Under the pieces are notes generated by a model. That model ran no database searches. It was given only the letters and a program-made list of their open reading frames with translations, and was not told where the DNA came from. From Desmonostoc muscorum LEGE 12446 (GTDB taxonomy: Bacteria > Cyanobacteriota > Cyanobacteriia > Cyanobacteriales > Nostocaceae): 64,000 bases of DNA. This document shows, piece by piece, positions 8,798 through 18,825 of this stretch. The stretch lies in contig NZ_JADEXS020000002.1 of assembly GCF_015207005.2 (NCBI RefSeq), forward strand, positions 310,001-374,000. The letters run 5' to 3'. How positions within the stretch are numbered: the first letter of the stretch is position 1; every line of letters starts with the position of its first letter. A program made the translations under genes and the position numbers.

Positions 8798-9168
8798 ACC
8801 TCACCCCCAGCTACACCCAAATAAATTTCACCCAAAACTTTCTGTGCTGCTGCTCCCCTGGTAAATGCAAACGCTTCTCCAGTTTCTACAATCACAATTC
8901 CTGCTAAGAAAAAATCGGGCGACATGATAACTAGCAGCCCGACATCTGGTTGGTGTTCTTTTACTAATAAGCGCAACTCTTCTATTGAACCCAGCACCAA
9001 ACCGTACTCATAAGGGTGAGCGGTCGTTAGTGCGATCGCACTTCCTGACAGTACTTGCAGATTTTGCGACAGCCACACCCCTGCTGGCAGAAACTCAATT
9101 TTTACCGTCTCTGGTAGCCCAAAGCACAACTGTGGGTGTGCATAAGCCTTTCTACATTCATTTTTCAC
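8794..9168 (-). CDS. Hypothetical protein coupled to the replication gene
   Basis: The 124-residue protein has alternating hydrophobic beta-like segments (VKIEFLPAGVWLSQNLQ, VGLLVIMSPDFFLAGIVIV). There is no signal peptide and no recognised family. Its stop overlaps the start of the 1,033-residue replication gene by 4 bp, so the two are almost certainly one transcription unit and translationally coupled. A role in replication control is suggested by position only. Confidence 0.6.
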   Translation of the reverse strand: MKNECRKAYAHPQLCFGLPETVKIEFLPAGVWLSQNLQVLSGSAIALTTAHPYEYGLVLGSIEELRLLVKEHQPDVGLLVIMSPDFFLAGIVIVETGEAFAFTRGAAAQKVLGEIYLGVAGGEV

Positions 9169-9720
9169 AACGGATTCCCCTGATTGTTGGTTTCCACATC
9201 AGAGGGGGTTGAATGTACGATCCCTCTACAGCAGTCTTCTAGATTCTGCTGATGGGCGATCGCACTCTACGCGCTACTACACTTTGTATTTTGCAAGCGG
9301 ACTTTGGCGAAAATTAAAATTTTTTCCAAGACATGAAAATACTACGCCAGAATTAACCTATTTTCTGTCGCACCCAAGTATAATGGGCTTAGTACAGTAG
9401 CGTGAGTGAATTTCTCCTAACCAGTCTGTGGGCAAAAGCGGCCAAACTTTACTTCCCACTTTCTCGGTTCCTAAGAGATGAACCCCGCTCTGAAATTATT
9501 CGATTGTTTTGACACTGGACAAAGCGTTACCCCTTGGTGCGTTTTGTCCTTTAAATTTTTGAGCCGTATAGAAATACCTCCATTTTTAAGTGAATACAAC
9601 CATAAGCTTGATCTTACATAACTTGTGGTCTTATAGCATCTTACGAGATTCTGATTTTTCGCTTTTCCTCCTCCATATTTGTGAACTTTTGTTCTAACTT
9701 CCCCTGTTGGGCAAGGTTTC
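9169..9720. other. Spacer without a convincing gene
   Basis: The stretch holds a HIP1-like GCGATCGC core near 9256 and promoter-type AT-rich sequence. Short open frames on both strands have no protein-like composition. Nothing else was recognised. It probably holds the promoter of the replication operon and the 3' flank of the gene at 9721. Confidence 0.4.
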
Positions 9721-10020
9721 TCAAGCTGCTCCTGGTGTGGCTGTTGCCTCCTTGGGTTTGCGCTCGAAAACTTGTATGTTGGGTTCATCGAGTACGAACC
9801 CATTATCAGTCTGCTGACCGAGTTTACCAGCGATCGCTGCTACCCACTGTGGGTAATTACTAGCAGCATCGGTCAGTTTCTTCCAAATCTTAGGCTTGAC
9901 TGTAATGCTTATGATGCGTCCATCACAGTCAACCTCAAACTGTTGCCAACCGTTCTCTACAGCTACGGCTTGGGGTAGTTCGCTGATTTTGATTGTTACT
10001 TCTAATTTTCCGGTAATCAT
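9721..10020 (-). CDS. Small hypothetical protein
   Basis: The 99-residue protein starts MITGKLEVTIKISELPQ and has a beta-rich N-terminal half (FEVDCDGRIISITVKPK) with a helical middle (WKKLTDAASNYPQWVAAIAGKLG). The tail is low in complexity. No family was recognised. It lies 11 bp downstream of the STAND NTPase gene on the same strand, so cotranscription is likely. Composition and spacing support a real gene. Confidence 0.6.
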   Translation of the reverse strand: MITGKLEVTIKISELPQAVAVENGWQQFEVDCDGRIISITVKPKIWKKLTDAASNYPQWVAAIAGKLGQQTDNGFVLDEPNIQVFERKPKEATATPGAA

Positions 10021-10031
10021 AAGTACCTCTG

Positions 10032-11537
10032 TCAGGATGCATTTGCTAATGTTGGTAAAGTATCACAGACATGCACCAAACCTTGTGGGTCTGTCATAAT
10101 ATACTTTCTAATTACTGGTTGAAGACTAAAACTAATTTCTTTTGTAACTGGGTCTTTAGTACTCTCAATCAGGGATTGCCTTTCCAGTTTTTCTAACGCT
10201 TTTATTAGCTCTAAAGTTGATACAAATATTTTCTTTTTTTCTTTAAGATTATTCAACAATGTAGTAAAACCAAGAGGTTGGGATATTGAAACTATCTCTT
10301 CTGCTATATGAATTAAAATTATTCGCTCAATTTCCGTTAAAATTTGACTAAACACATGATTAAGCATTGCTTCAATTTTACTGCTAACCAGCGTTGTTTC
10401 ATTTTCCAGAAACTTTTCAGTACTACCAGCAAAGAAATGGTTAATCCTCTCAACTAAAGCTTCAAGCTCCGATGGATTTCCTCTATAAGTTTTAATTAAC
10501 CTGTGACACTTTTCATTATTTGTTAATCCCTTACTAGATAAAAAATGCATTGCTGCATCCGCATCAAGACCTTCAATTTTGAAAAATTGAATAGGTCGTT
10601 TAGCTGCTATTAAATCATTAAGCTCATGAAGTAAAACTCTACTAGTTAAAAGCAAGCAGCTTTGATGTTGTTCTTCTACCAACCGACGAATAAATAGCCT
10701 GTAATCTAGTCGTTGTGCTAAGTTATTTGTCTGAAATAAAGCTTCAAATTCATCTAATACGATCAAATAGCGACGAGCTTGTAACTGCTTAAGCAACACT
10801 GTAATCATTGCTTGAGTACATTCTGGACAATTGGACTTAGGTTCTGCAGGATTAAGTAGTTCTAGGAGATCAGCAACTAAGTCATGAAGCAATGGCGCAT
10901 GGGCAACAGATTTCCAAATCAAACAATCAAAAGTGGGTTTAACCTCTACACCAAGTTCTGCAATTAGTTTTGCGGCTAGCGTCGTCTTGCCAATTCCTGC
11001 TACTCCAACTAGTGCTATACATCGTTGCTTAGTTATTAATTCTTTTAAAAGTTCTAGTTCGCTTGTTCGTCCGTAAAAATTAGTTATGTCAGGCGGTTGT
11101 CCTCCTATAACTTGTCCCAAATTCTGATAAGAGAGACTTTGCTCTGTTTGTGATCCAAATTGGGCATCATATTCTTCGGCAAGTTGCTCTAAGAAATTTC
11201 GTAGGTTCTTTTTGCTAACCTTTTCACCATTTCCAATTGTTTTTGTGAGTATATCAAATAACCGAGTAGCTACACCTCGTTGTAAATAATTAACGCTGAA
11301 ACGTGATTTTTCTGCTATCTCCTCATAGTCCCGATTATTCCACGCTCCTTTTATGACAGTAATCTCAGGTTCGTTTAAGTATCTGCCTCTTTTAGCAAAC
11401 ACCAAGTCATTCACTATGACTAGAGCTTTATCAAAAGCTGTTGTCGTAGAGTGTCTTTGCCCCAGATGCTTCTGTGCTATATCTAAACGAGAGGAAGAGA
11501 CTGGTGAACTGAATTTGTGGGCAGCGTTAGAATCCAT
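10032..11537 (-). CDS. STAND NTPase (NB-ARC-like) with N-terminal vMAP-type HTH
   Basis: The 501-residue protein has an N-terminal helical domain (about 35-120, with LNEPEITVIKGAWNNRDYEE and SVNYLQRGVATRLFDIL). It resembles the helix-turn-helix of vWA-MoxR-associated proteins in cyanobacterial conflict systems. FYGR (154-157) opens an NB-ARC NTPase with Walker A GVAGIGKTT (178-186), Walker B YLIVLDEFE (257-265) and a sensor LLLTSR (295-300). A winged-helix part fills the C-terminus (about 400-480). No WD40, TPR or effector repeats follow, unlike typical longer relatives, so it is a minimal STAND switch. It is likely a signal-dependent oligomerising regulator in the cytoplasm. It is divergent from the kinase gene at 12272. 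Confidence 0.8.
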   Translation of the reverse strand: MDSNAAHKFSSPVSSSRLDIAQKHLGQRHSTTTAFDKALVIVNDLVFAKRGRYLNEPEITVIKGAWNNRDYEEIAEKSRFSVNYLQRGVATRLFDILTKTIGNGEKVSKKNLRNFLEQLAEEYDAQFGSQTEQSLSYQNLGQVIGGQPPDITNFYGRTSELELLKELITKQRCIALVGVAGIGKTTLAAKLIAELGVEVKPTFDCLIWKSVAHAPLLHDLVADLLELLNPAEPKSNCPECTQAMITVLLKQLQARRYLIVLDEFEALFQTNNLAQRLDYRLFIRRLVEEQHQSCLLLTSRVLLHELNDLIAAKRPIQFFKIEGLDADAAMHFLSSKGLTNNEKCHRLIKTYRGNPSELEALVERINHFFAGSTEKFLENETTLVSSKIEAMLNHVFSQILTEIERIILIHIAEEIVSISQPLGFTTLLNNLKEKKKIFVSTLELIKALEKLERQSLIESTKDPVTKEISFSLQPVIRKYIMTDPQGLVHVCDTLPTLANAS

Positions 11538-12271
11538 AACTACAACCGCGTGTTAGTGTGTTAAACACCTGCAAAGGATTTTTCGTGAATTAGGTTTCGT
11601 TTAAAGAGCGTGTTAGATCACACTCAATAATACTGTATTTCACTATATATAGCTACATCTTTCGGAAGAAAGTATCTAATTTGGTTACTCATTGCTGCAA
11701 AAAACGCAATAGAGCAACGTGTCCACTTACTTTGTGGATGTCATTGGCTAAATTTTTCTAAATCCATATTATCCCCTATGATGTATATAAAAGCTTGTAA
11801 GTAATGATGTGTTTAAATTTTTACTTAAATAATAACGAATAAAATTTTGTTTCATTCTGTTATAAAAAGCTAAAATACTTGTAAAAATGGCTTTTTTACT
11901 TTCAGAGTCAAATTCAGAAATAATCAGTAAGGCAATACTTAATATAGATTTTACAGTTTTTACAGTGATAATACATAATACTTGTATCGAAAATCTCAAA
12001 ATTCAACCGTATTAGATATATTGCTACTGACAAGTTTTTTATCTTAAACCTAGTCTATGCATTGTTTAAGTAATAGAATATACCTCATTCCAGCAAAAAT
12101 AATTGAGCTTTTACCAAGAAAACGATTAGATTTTAATATCTGGTTATTAGTTGTTTTACTCCAACAGTTGTCACAAAAATTTCATCCCTTTTCTTTGAGA
12201 AATTTTGTGACCATCCCAAATTCTCAAATGATGGTTTTCTTGCCATTAGGGTTAGAAAGGATTGTACGAAT
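11538..12271. other. AT-rich divergent intergenic region
   Basis: The 730-bp spacer separates the divergent STAND NTPase and kinase genes and presumably carries both promoters. Short open frames in it (around 11769-11999 and 12057-12275) are Leu/Ile/Lys-rich products of AT-rich DNA and are not convincing. No repeat or RNA was recognised. Confidence 0.4.
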
Positions 12272-14116
12272 GTGATTTACTGTATAAACCCTCTTTGTGA
12301 GCAACGCCAAAATCCTGACAATGTTGAAAGATGTCTTTGCTGTGGTACTTCGCTACTGATTAATGATCGGATTCGCTTGCTCAAACCATTGAGAGAACTT
12401 ACTGAAAATCCGTTTACCCGCAATGAAATTTTTGAAGTAGATGATGCTGGGACAAAGTGGAATCCTGTGCGGAAACGGCGAGTTATGAAAGTTATGAAAT
12501 GGAATTCGCCTGAATTAGTCCAGTTAATTGAGCGAGAATCCCTTGCTTTACAATTAATCCAACATCCAAATACTCCTGAAAGTAATACTTTAGATGACTT
12601 ATTTAGTTTTGTTCCCAACAATAGCTCTTTAACACTTCATTGTTTAGTTATGGATAAATTTGATGGACAAAATTTAGAAGAATGGATAAAAGGAAATGAG
12701 CCAATATCGCAATCTTTAGCATTAGAATGGTTACGACAGTTAGTTGAAATTATTGACGTAGTACATCATACTGAATTTTTTCATAGAGATATTAAACCTG
12801 CAAATATAATTCTTCAACCAAGTGGACAATTAGCGTTAATTGATTTTGGAACAGCACGTCGAATAACTGACACGTACTTAGCTAAAGTTAGCGGAAGCGG
12901 AGGAACTCAGACAACGCTAGGTAATTATGAAATTACAAGTGTAGTTTCGCATTATTACACACCACTAGAGCAAGTTCATGGTAAAGCAGTACCTCAATCG
13001 GATTTCTATGCTCTAGGGCGGACTTTTGTACGTCTAGTGACTGGTACTCCATTGATGCGTCTGCCGATAGATCAGAAAACAGGAAATTTAGTATGGAGAA
13101 ATAAAGCACAGCAGATTGACAAGCCCCTGGCTGATTTTCTTGATGAGTTAATGGCTCCCGTGCCAGGACAACGGCCAGCAACTACTGAAGTTATTCTGCA
13201 ACGTTTAAAAATACTTCCTCGCCAAAGTAAAGTTTATAAAATAACAAGATCTAAAACCTTCATATTTGGTGTAATTATTGCATCTGCTGGCTTGATTGGT
13301 TTGGGGATTGATAAAATAGGCTTACCAGCGTATGCTAACAATTTAGTTGCTGAAGGGCAAAAGCTAGAAGCTGGTAATAATTCTGAACAAGCACAAAGTT
13401 ATTTTGACAAAGCTGTAAGAGTTCGCCCTCAGCTAAGTTTTGAGATTTCTCAATTTTATTTTGATAAAGCTGCTCGAAATTTAACGAATCCTCAGATAGC
13501 TAAAAAATATTATGAATTAGCAATAAAATATAATGAACAGGATGTTTCGGCATATAATAATTTAGCTGCTATGTGCCAGCAATTGCAAGATGATAAATGT
13601 GTAGAGAAGAGTTATGAGAAATTATTCAAATTGAACCCAAATAGTTGGGAAGGTAATTATGGGTTGGGATATTTCTACGATACTCACAGCAAATATGACT
13701 TGGCACAAGAGCAGTATGAATTAGCTATTAAAAATAGTGGTCAAGCAATACATGCTGTTGCTGCTTTAGCACGATTAAAGAATAAAAATGGCGACTATAA
13801 GATGGCAGCAACTTTAGCTATAAAAGGGTTAGAAAAAACTCAAAATCCCGAACTCCAAGCATCTTTATATAAGGATTTAGGTTGGTCAAGCTTAATGCAA
13901 AATAAATTAGGTGAAGCGGAAAAATATTTAGAAAAAGCAACTGAATTAGACCCTCAAAGAACAGATGCCTACTGTTTGCTGGCTCAAGTTGAAGAAGCTA
14001 ATGGTCAAATTGATAATGCCAGGATTTCTGTAGAAGTATGTATGTTAGCTAAATCCAGTCTGCCAGAAGTGTTTGAATGGAGGCAGGAATTGCTAGAACG
14101 CATACTGAAAAAATGA
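12272..14116 (+). CDS. Transmembrane Ser/Thr protein kinase with TPR tail
   Basis: The 614-residue protein (GTG start) opens with a four-Cys zinc-ribbon-like motif (CINPLC then CLCC, residues 4-24). A Hanks-type kinase domain follows. The candidate Lys is in VMKVMK (about 72), the catalytic loop is HRDIKPAN (about 171-178), the Mg-binding DFG is near 191 and YTPLEQ is an activation-segment motif. A single membrane helix lies around residues 331-352, and the region from 360 to 610 is TPR-like (YFDKAVRVRPQ, YNNLAAMCQQLQ, YLEKATELDPQ). Topology suggests a cytoplasmic kinase and an external TPR sensor. The next gene begins 40 bp downstream on the same strand and encodes an exported protein, so the pair is probably an operon. 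Kinase residues look intact. Confidence 0.88.
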   Translation: MIYCINPLCEQRQNPDNVERCLCCGTSLLINDRIRLLKPLRELTENPFTRNEIFEVDDAGTKWNPVRKRRVMKVMKWNSPELVQLIERESLALQLIQHPNTPESNTLDDLFSFVPNNSSLTLHCLVMDKFDGQNLEEWIKGNEPISQSLALEWLRQLVEIIDVVHHTEFFHRDIKPANIILQPSGQLALIDFGTARRITDTYLAKVSGSGGTQTTLGNYEITSVVSHYYTPLEQVHGKAVPQSDFYALGRTFVRLVTGTPLMRLPIDQKTGNLVWRNKAQQIDKPLADFLDELMAPVPGQRPATTEVILQRLKILPRQSKVYKITRSKTFIFGVIIASAGLIGLGIDKIGLPAYANNLVAEGQKLEAGNNSEQAQSYFDKAVRVRPQLSFEISQFYFDKAARNLTNPQIAKKYYELAIKYNEQDVSAYNNLAAMCQQLQDDKCVEKSYEKLFKLNPNSWEGNYGLGYFYDTHSKYDLAQEQYELAIKNSGQAIHAVAALARLKNKNGDYKMAATLAIKGLEKTQNPELQASLYKDLGWSSLMQNKLGEAEKYLEKATELDPQRTDAYCLLAQVEEANGQIDNARISVEVCMLAKSSLPEVFEWRQELLERILKK

Positions 14117-14156
14117 TAAGCTGGTAGTAATGAATAATCATTAAATACCTCAAAAA

Positions 14157-15158
14157 ATGAAATTGAATAAAAGATTTTTAGGTTTTTTATGCTTCAATTT
14201 AATCTTGATAGAAGTCACACCACTTTTAGCAAGCGTACCGCTGGCAAGAATGAAAAGAAATCAGATTCGCTGTGAAGCAATAGGAAGAATATTGAATAGA
14301 GGAGACAGGCATCTTAGTCCTGGAAGTTTAGTATGTTCCGGAGAAAAATTAGAAGTTTTAAATGGCAAGTATATCAATTTAATATGTTTTAGTTCCGGAG
14401 AAGTTTTAAAATTATCTAGTGGAGTGATTGCCGCTTCCGAATGTGCAAAACCTAGTTTATCTAACTCTACTTGTAATTCTATGAATGTAGAGAACTGCCT
14501 CATCCGAAAAGGTGGAACACCACAAGCCGAAGAACCAACAATTATTTATCCCTATACAAGCTCGATATTGAACTCTCGGCCAGATATAGCTTGGCAACCT
14601 GTGAATGGTGCTACTTATTACAAAGTGAGGTTAAGCGGTTACGAATTTGAATGGGAAAAAATTGTCAACCAAACTAAGCTGACTTACCCTCCATCCGAAA
14701 AAGAACTGCAATTTGACCAAGCATTTAAAATTACTGTTATTGCCTATAAGAATGATTCTCCTTTAGCTGCGGATACTTTTGTAGTGAATTTATTTTCTCA
14801 AAGTGAAATTAAACAAGTTTTAGATACAGTAGAGCAAATCAAATCTTTAGATTTACCTGAAGATGAAACTGCTCTTGACTTAGATGCTGTATATATGTCG
14901 AGAGGCTTTCTAGATGAAAGTATTGAGGAATTAACTAAAGCAGCCACAACAAATAGTAAAAACCCAACTCTCTATCGAGTATTAGGCGAGCGTTATTTTG
15001 AGGCAGGTTTACCAAACGAAGCTAAGCGTCAATTTGTGATATCTGCCCAGTTAGCGAACAATACTAATAACTCAACTGAACTGAAAAAAGTAGAACAAGG
15101 GCTGCGATTAATCGATTTCTACAACCAACTTCCCACCAGCAAAAAAGGTGCCCAATAG
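14157..15158 (+). CDS. Exported FecR-like protein with TPR-like C-terminus
   Basis: The 333-residue protein has an N-terminal signal sequence (about 1-26, hydrophobic core FLGFLCFNLILIEV). Residues 38-100 resemble a FecR-like domain (GRILNRGDRHLSPGSLVCSG). A fibronectin/Ig-like beta part follows (about 130-215, with ILNSRPDIAWQPVNGATYYKVRL), then helical TPR-like repeats (about 240-320). It is probably periplasmic. It sits 40 bp behind the kinase gene, a common arrangement in cyanobacterial CHAT/kinase clusters. Its 3' end overlaps the convergent CHAT gene by 40 bp. Confidence 0.7.
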   Translation: MKLNKRFLGFLCFNLILIEVTPLLASVPLARMKRNQIRCEAIGRILNRGDRHLSPGSLVCSGEKLEVLNGKYINLICFSSGEVLKLSSGVIAASECAKPSLSNSTCNSMNVENCLIRKGGTPQAEEPTIIYPYTSSILNSRPDIAWQPVNGATYYKVRLSGYEFEWEKIVNQTKLTYPPSEKELQFDQAFKITVIAYKNDSPLAADTFVVNLFSQSEIKQVLDTVEQIKSLDLPEDETALDLDAVYMSRGFLDESIEELTKAATTNSKNPTLYRVLGERYFEAGLPNEAKRQFVISAQLANNTNNSTELKKVEQGLRLIDFYNQLPTSKKGAQ

Positions 15159-17517
15159 TACGGATGGCTGTACTCAGGATTTGACATCAAGCCGATTTGT
15201 GCAAGTCTTAGTGCTTCAGCTTTAGAGAGTTTATTTCGTAATCCTTGATAAAACCCCTCCATAAATAAAGTAGTAGATTTTGCATCTACTAACCATAAAG
15301 TTGCGATCGTACTTCGCGCTCCTGCTTGGGCAGATACTCCAGCAATGCCTAGTGCTGAGCGTTTGTTACCTTTGGCTGTTTGGCAAGCGCTGAGGACAAG
15401 TAATTCGATTGTATCTGTATTAGCGATTGTTCTACTTCTTAGCAAACTTTCAAATTCTAGTACGTTAATTGCCTTGTCGTATGCTAGTATCACTGTCCTT
15501 TTGGGATCTGAACTAAATTGCCCATGCGTGGTGACGTGAACAATGGGAAAATTATCTTTACTTAATTCTTGTCCAAACTGTTGACTGGTAAAATTTTCAT
15601 CTAGTAAGGTCAAAGAAGATTGTGTTTGTTTTTGAACGTCTTTTACTTCTTGTTTTGCTTGGGGTAATGGTTTTGTACCTTGGGGAGCATTTGGGTCTGC
15701 AAAGCTAGGGCTAGTTTTGGATAAGCCAGCAATCAAAGCCTTGAACTGCTCTGGTTGTAAAAATTTAGGCGGTCTGATCCGAGAACCCAAAGTCTCTGAA
15801 AAGCTATACTGTTTCACTAAATAGTCTTTGCCATCATGCAGTAAATGCATGGGTAAACTTTGAAAGGCTCGATCCAAAGTAAATACTAATGTTCCTGATG
15901 GGGGTAAATATTTTTTAACAGGTGCTATTAATTGATTATAAAGCGCTTGATAATGGGAAATAAATATACGCTCTTTAGTAGACACAAGTCTTTTATCTTG
16001 TAAAAGGTCTAACAAAGCATTAACGTGAATTTTGACTAGCTTTGAATCAACAGAGTGATGAACGGGAGAGCGACCTGGTGTTTGGACAATCACTTCTATA
16101 GTGTCATTTAAATCAATAATATAAATTAGTACTGCGCTACCGACATTTTGGATTTGATTTAGGGCAACAAGATTCAGCTTACCGCATTGTAAGAAGTTTT
16201 CTAACTCTGCTATTTGAAATTGTCCGATAGTTTCAATTACTCGTTCTAAATCAGGAAACTGTTCCCTTAGCAATAATCGTATATAATTACGGTACACAGG
16301 TTCCACTTGTTCGTAAAAAGAGAACTGTAAATCTGCATTGCTTGTTAAAAGATTGTCACGAACTTGAGTTAAGTTATCAATAGCCGCAGCATAAGCTATC
16401 CTAGCTCGTTCGGGCTTTCCTGACTTGTCGTACAAAAAACCTAATTGCTGCTGCCATTCATAAGCCAGATCCCATGCTTGGACTGATTGAGCTAAGCTTA
16501 AAGCTTGTTCAAAATATGTTTGCGAAAGCTCTGTTTGTAATTCACCTAACATACCTAAACTGGAAGATTGTAATCGCTGATTGTTTAGGCTTTTAGCAGT
16601 TTGCAACGCTTTTTGGGCATACTCAATAGCTGATAAATGCAGTTGTTGATTTGGAATTTGATTTAAGCTATTAGCAAATTTCAGCTTGGCATAAATAGAT
16701 TGTTCAGGCGATAATTGAGAAAACGCAGAATTATTTTCCAACAATTGACTCACTAAAGGTTGAATCTGTTGAGTAATGTCATTAATTTTTGTGTGATTAT
16801 ATCTGAAGTTAAATTTTGTCTTTAACCATTTGTGAAAATCTAACAATAAACTCAAACGGTTGAGTTTAGCTTGTAATTTTACTGCTTGAGAACTTTGTGG
16901 TGCGTTCTCTATAATTTGATAAATTTCAAGTGATGCCAGCGCCTTCTCTGGAATAAAATTTACAATTTTCTCTTGAAACAGTGGTTCTTCTATCCATTGA
17001 TACTGTTCTTGCAAACGCCTATATATAAGCTGTTCTGTATTACTTAAAGAGAGCAAAATATCACTGGTATTTTCTAAACGTACCTGTTGAGCAAGTGTTA
17101 GTGTTTCTTGCAAAACTGTTTCAGATTCATTTAGTTTGCCTATTAAAGACAACACATTCCCCAAGTTTTGCAATCCGAGCAAGTTTACCGATGTTGGATT
17201 AACCTTATCAATAGCAGCTTTTAAGGCTTCTTGAGTAGAGACAACAGGTGGCTTTAAGGAAGTGGCACATATCCAAGCATCTAGTTTCAAGGCTTTCAAA
17301 AGTGTAGTACAAGCACGAGGGTATAGTCCTAATGTTTGTAAGGCTACGTTTTCATTAATTAGGCTGCCTGTGATCCCCTCAGAATCTTTTTGTTGTTGAT
17401 AAAGTTTTGTAGCTTGCTGCCAGGTTTTTAAAGCTTCTGCTGCCTGACCGAGATCCAGTTGCCTTTGCCCCTTGTGGTTGAGTACTTCAGCTTGGTACTG
17501 TTGTGCTTGTTTGCTTA

Positions 17518-18666
17518 TACTAAGTTGCGTTCAAAGGTAGTATTCTGAGATGGGGAAAGAAAGTTAAAGAACGCAGGCGATCGCTATCAGAACAAAGCTC
17601 GACTAAACCCTGGCATAGTACCTCCTCAACTTGGTCTAAAGTAGGAAAGACTTGATTATAAAAGTGTTTTTCTCGAATATCTTCCCAGATGTGTTCAACA
17701 GGCATTAATTCTGGGCTATGAGCAGGTTGAAAAATTAAACGAATATTTTCCGGAACTTTTAAAGCATTAGAACGATGCCAAGATGCTTTATCTAACTGTA
17801 AAATTACAAAATAATCAGCAAACTCTTGAGAAATTTGTGATAAAAATAAATTCATCATTTTAGTATTAGCATAAGGCAAAGTTAAGCAGGTCATCTTGCC
17901 TAATTCGGGTGCAACTGCGGCGTAGGCATAAATATACTGCCTGACTTGTTGTTTTGGTACAGTTGGGCGTATACCTTGTGGACACCAACAAGCCCGAACC
18001 TCCCCAATCCGACCAAATCTGCCTTCATCTCCTGCCATTAATACTACAGGTCTAGTATCAGATGACTCTCTTGTTTGATTTATTTGTTCTACTAGCTGAG
18101 GAAAGTTTTTTTAAATTCATCAACAGCATTTGGGTCTTTTTTGGGATGAGTTGGTCTTGGGACTATTTTACGCCATTGATGCCGTTCTAATAGCCGATAA
18201 ATTGTCGTCTTATGCACTGGAAAACCATATTCTTTTTCATAGGCAAGTTTGATTTGCATTGCGGTTGCAACCTGACCACGACGCGCCTTTTCTTTAAAAG
18301 AATCTATCAGTTCTTTTTCTTGTTCCCAGCTTAAATAGCAATTATGTCTACCCCCTTTCCCTGGCGTTGATAACCCGACTTCTCCTTGACGGTTGTATTG
18401 CTGAATTATTTTCCTGACAAATCCTTTGGATACTCCTACGTGTAAAGCTATCTCGGCTGCTGTTCTTGGGTCTGCGATCGCATTGTATATCACTAGCCAT
18501 TTTTGTCTCTCCCAATGCGATTGGGCTAATTTTACTCTTTGTTTTACCGTCTCTAAATCTAAATGGGGAAAAGCTTGCGTTACTTGAGCCATATACACCC
18601 GTCAGACTTCACTTTTGTTTTCGTCATCTCTTTTTCTAGACTACTACATCTGACTGCAACTTGGTA
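17518..18666 (-). mobile_element. IS630-family insertion sequence (1,149 bp)
   Basis: Imperfect terminal inverted repeats of about 25 bp bound the element. The left end is TACTAAGTTGCGTTCAAAGG and the right end, reverse-complemented, is TACCAAGTTGCAGTCAGATG; both then reach GTAGTA. Direct repeats TTA flank it at 17515-17517 and 18667-18669. Whether the duplication is counted as TTA or the canonical TA depends on where the ends are placed. It interrupts the CHAT gene. Confidence 0.85.
17520..18598 (-). CDS. IS630-type transposase encoded in two overlapping phases
   Basis: The first part (18598 to 18092) carries the HTH region (AAEIALHVGVSKGFVRKIIQ, then TTIYRLLERHQWRK). The second part (18038 to 17520) carries the DDE domain, with Asp in MAGDEGRFGRIG, Asp in ILQLDKASWH and Glu in PVEHIWEDIRE. 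A run of seven A (minus strand, 18106-18112) lies just before the first stop. Shifting by -1 there gives KNFPQLVEQINQTRESSD running straight into the DDE part with no stop. This matches the frameshift expression known for this family, so the transposase may be functional. Confidence 0.8.
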
Positions 18667-18825
18667 TTACTTCCTGAGCCAGAATCAAAGACGGTTGGTT
18701 TGCTGCGATAGTTAAAGCTAGAATGCCTAGTAATAGGTATTTTAAAAAATATCGAAAACGAATCATTGGTATTGGGTAAAACTTTAAGAAAAAGAGCCGT
18801 AGATTAATTGCGATCGCTGTTCGTC

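Larger units (their letters stand above)
15119..18766 (-). pseudogene. CHAT-domain protease with TPRs and signal peptide, split by an IS630 element
   Basis: The 5' piece starts at ATG 18766 and encodes a signal peptide (MIRFRYFLKYLLLG, cleavage near LAQE). The 3' piece (17514 down to 15119) encodes TPR-like helices and a C-terminal CHAT caspase-like domain. The His box is HVTTHGQF and the Cys box is LLVLSACQTAKG, both intact. Removing the element 17518-18666 and one copy of the flanking 3-bp TTA joins ...LAQEV directly to SKQAQQYQAE in frame, so the insertion split one gene. The 3' piece alone has a TTG at 17299 and no signal peptide. CHAT proteases cleave protein partners. The secreted haemagglutinin-type protein encoded 60 bp upstream on the same strand is the obvious candidate, which is an inference. 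Confidence 0.85.

Noticed and set aside
9360..9400. GTGCGACAG on the minus strand as a group II intron 5' end
   Set aside because: No domain V/VI-like hairpin, no reverse transcriptase and no fitting 3' end were found nearby.
9471..9803. 110-codon minus-strand frame
   Set aside because: It is Lys/Asn/Ser-rich without domain signals and overlaps the better-supported gene at 9721-10020 in another frame.
12057..12275. 72-codon frame just ahead of the kinase gene
   Set aside because: It is AT-rich, Leu/Ile-heavy, without a ribosome-binding site or recognisable features, and overlaps the kinase start.
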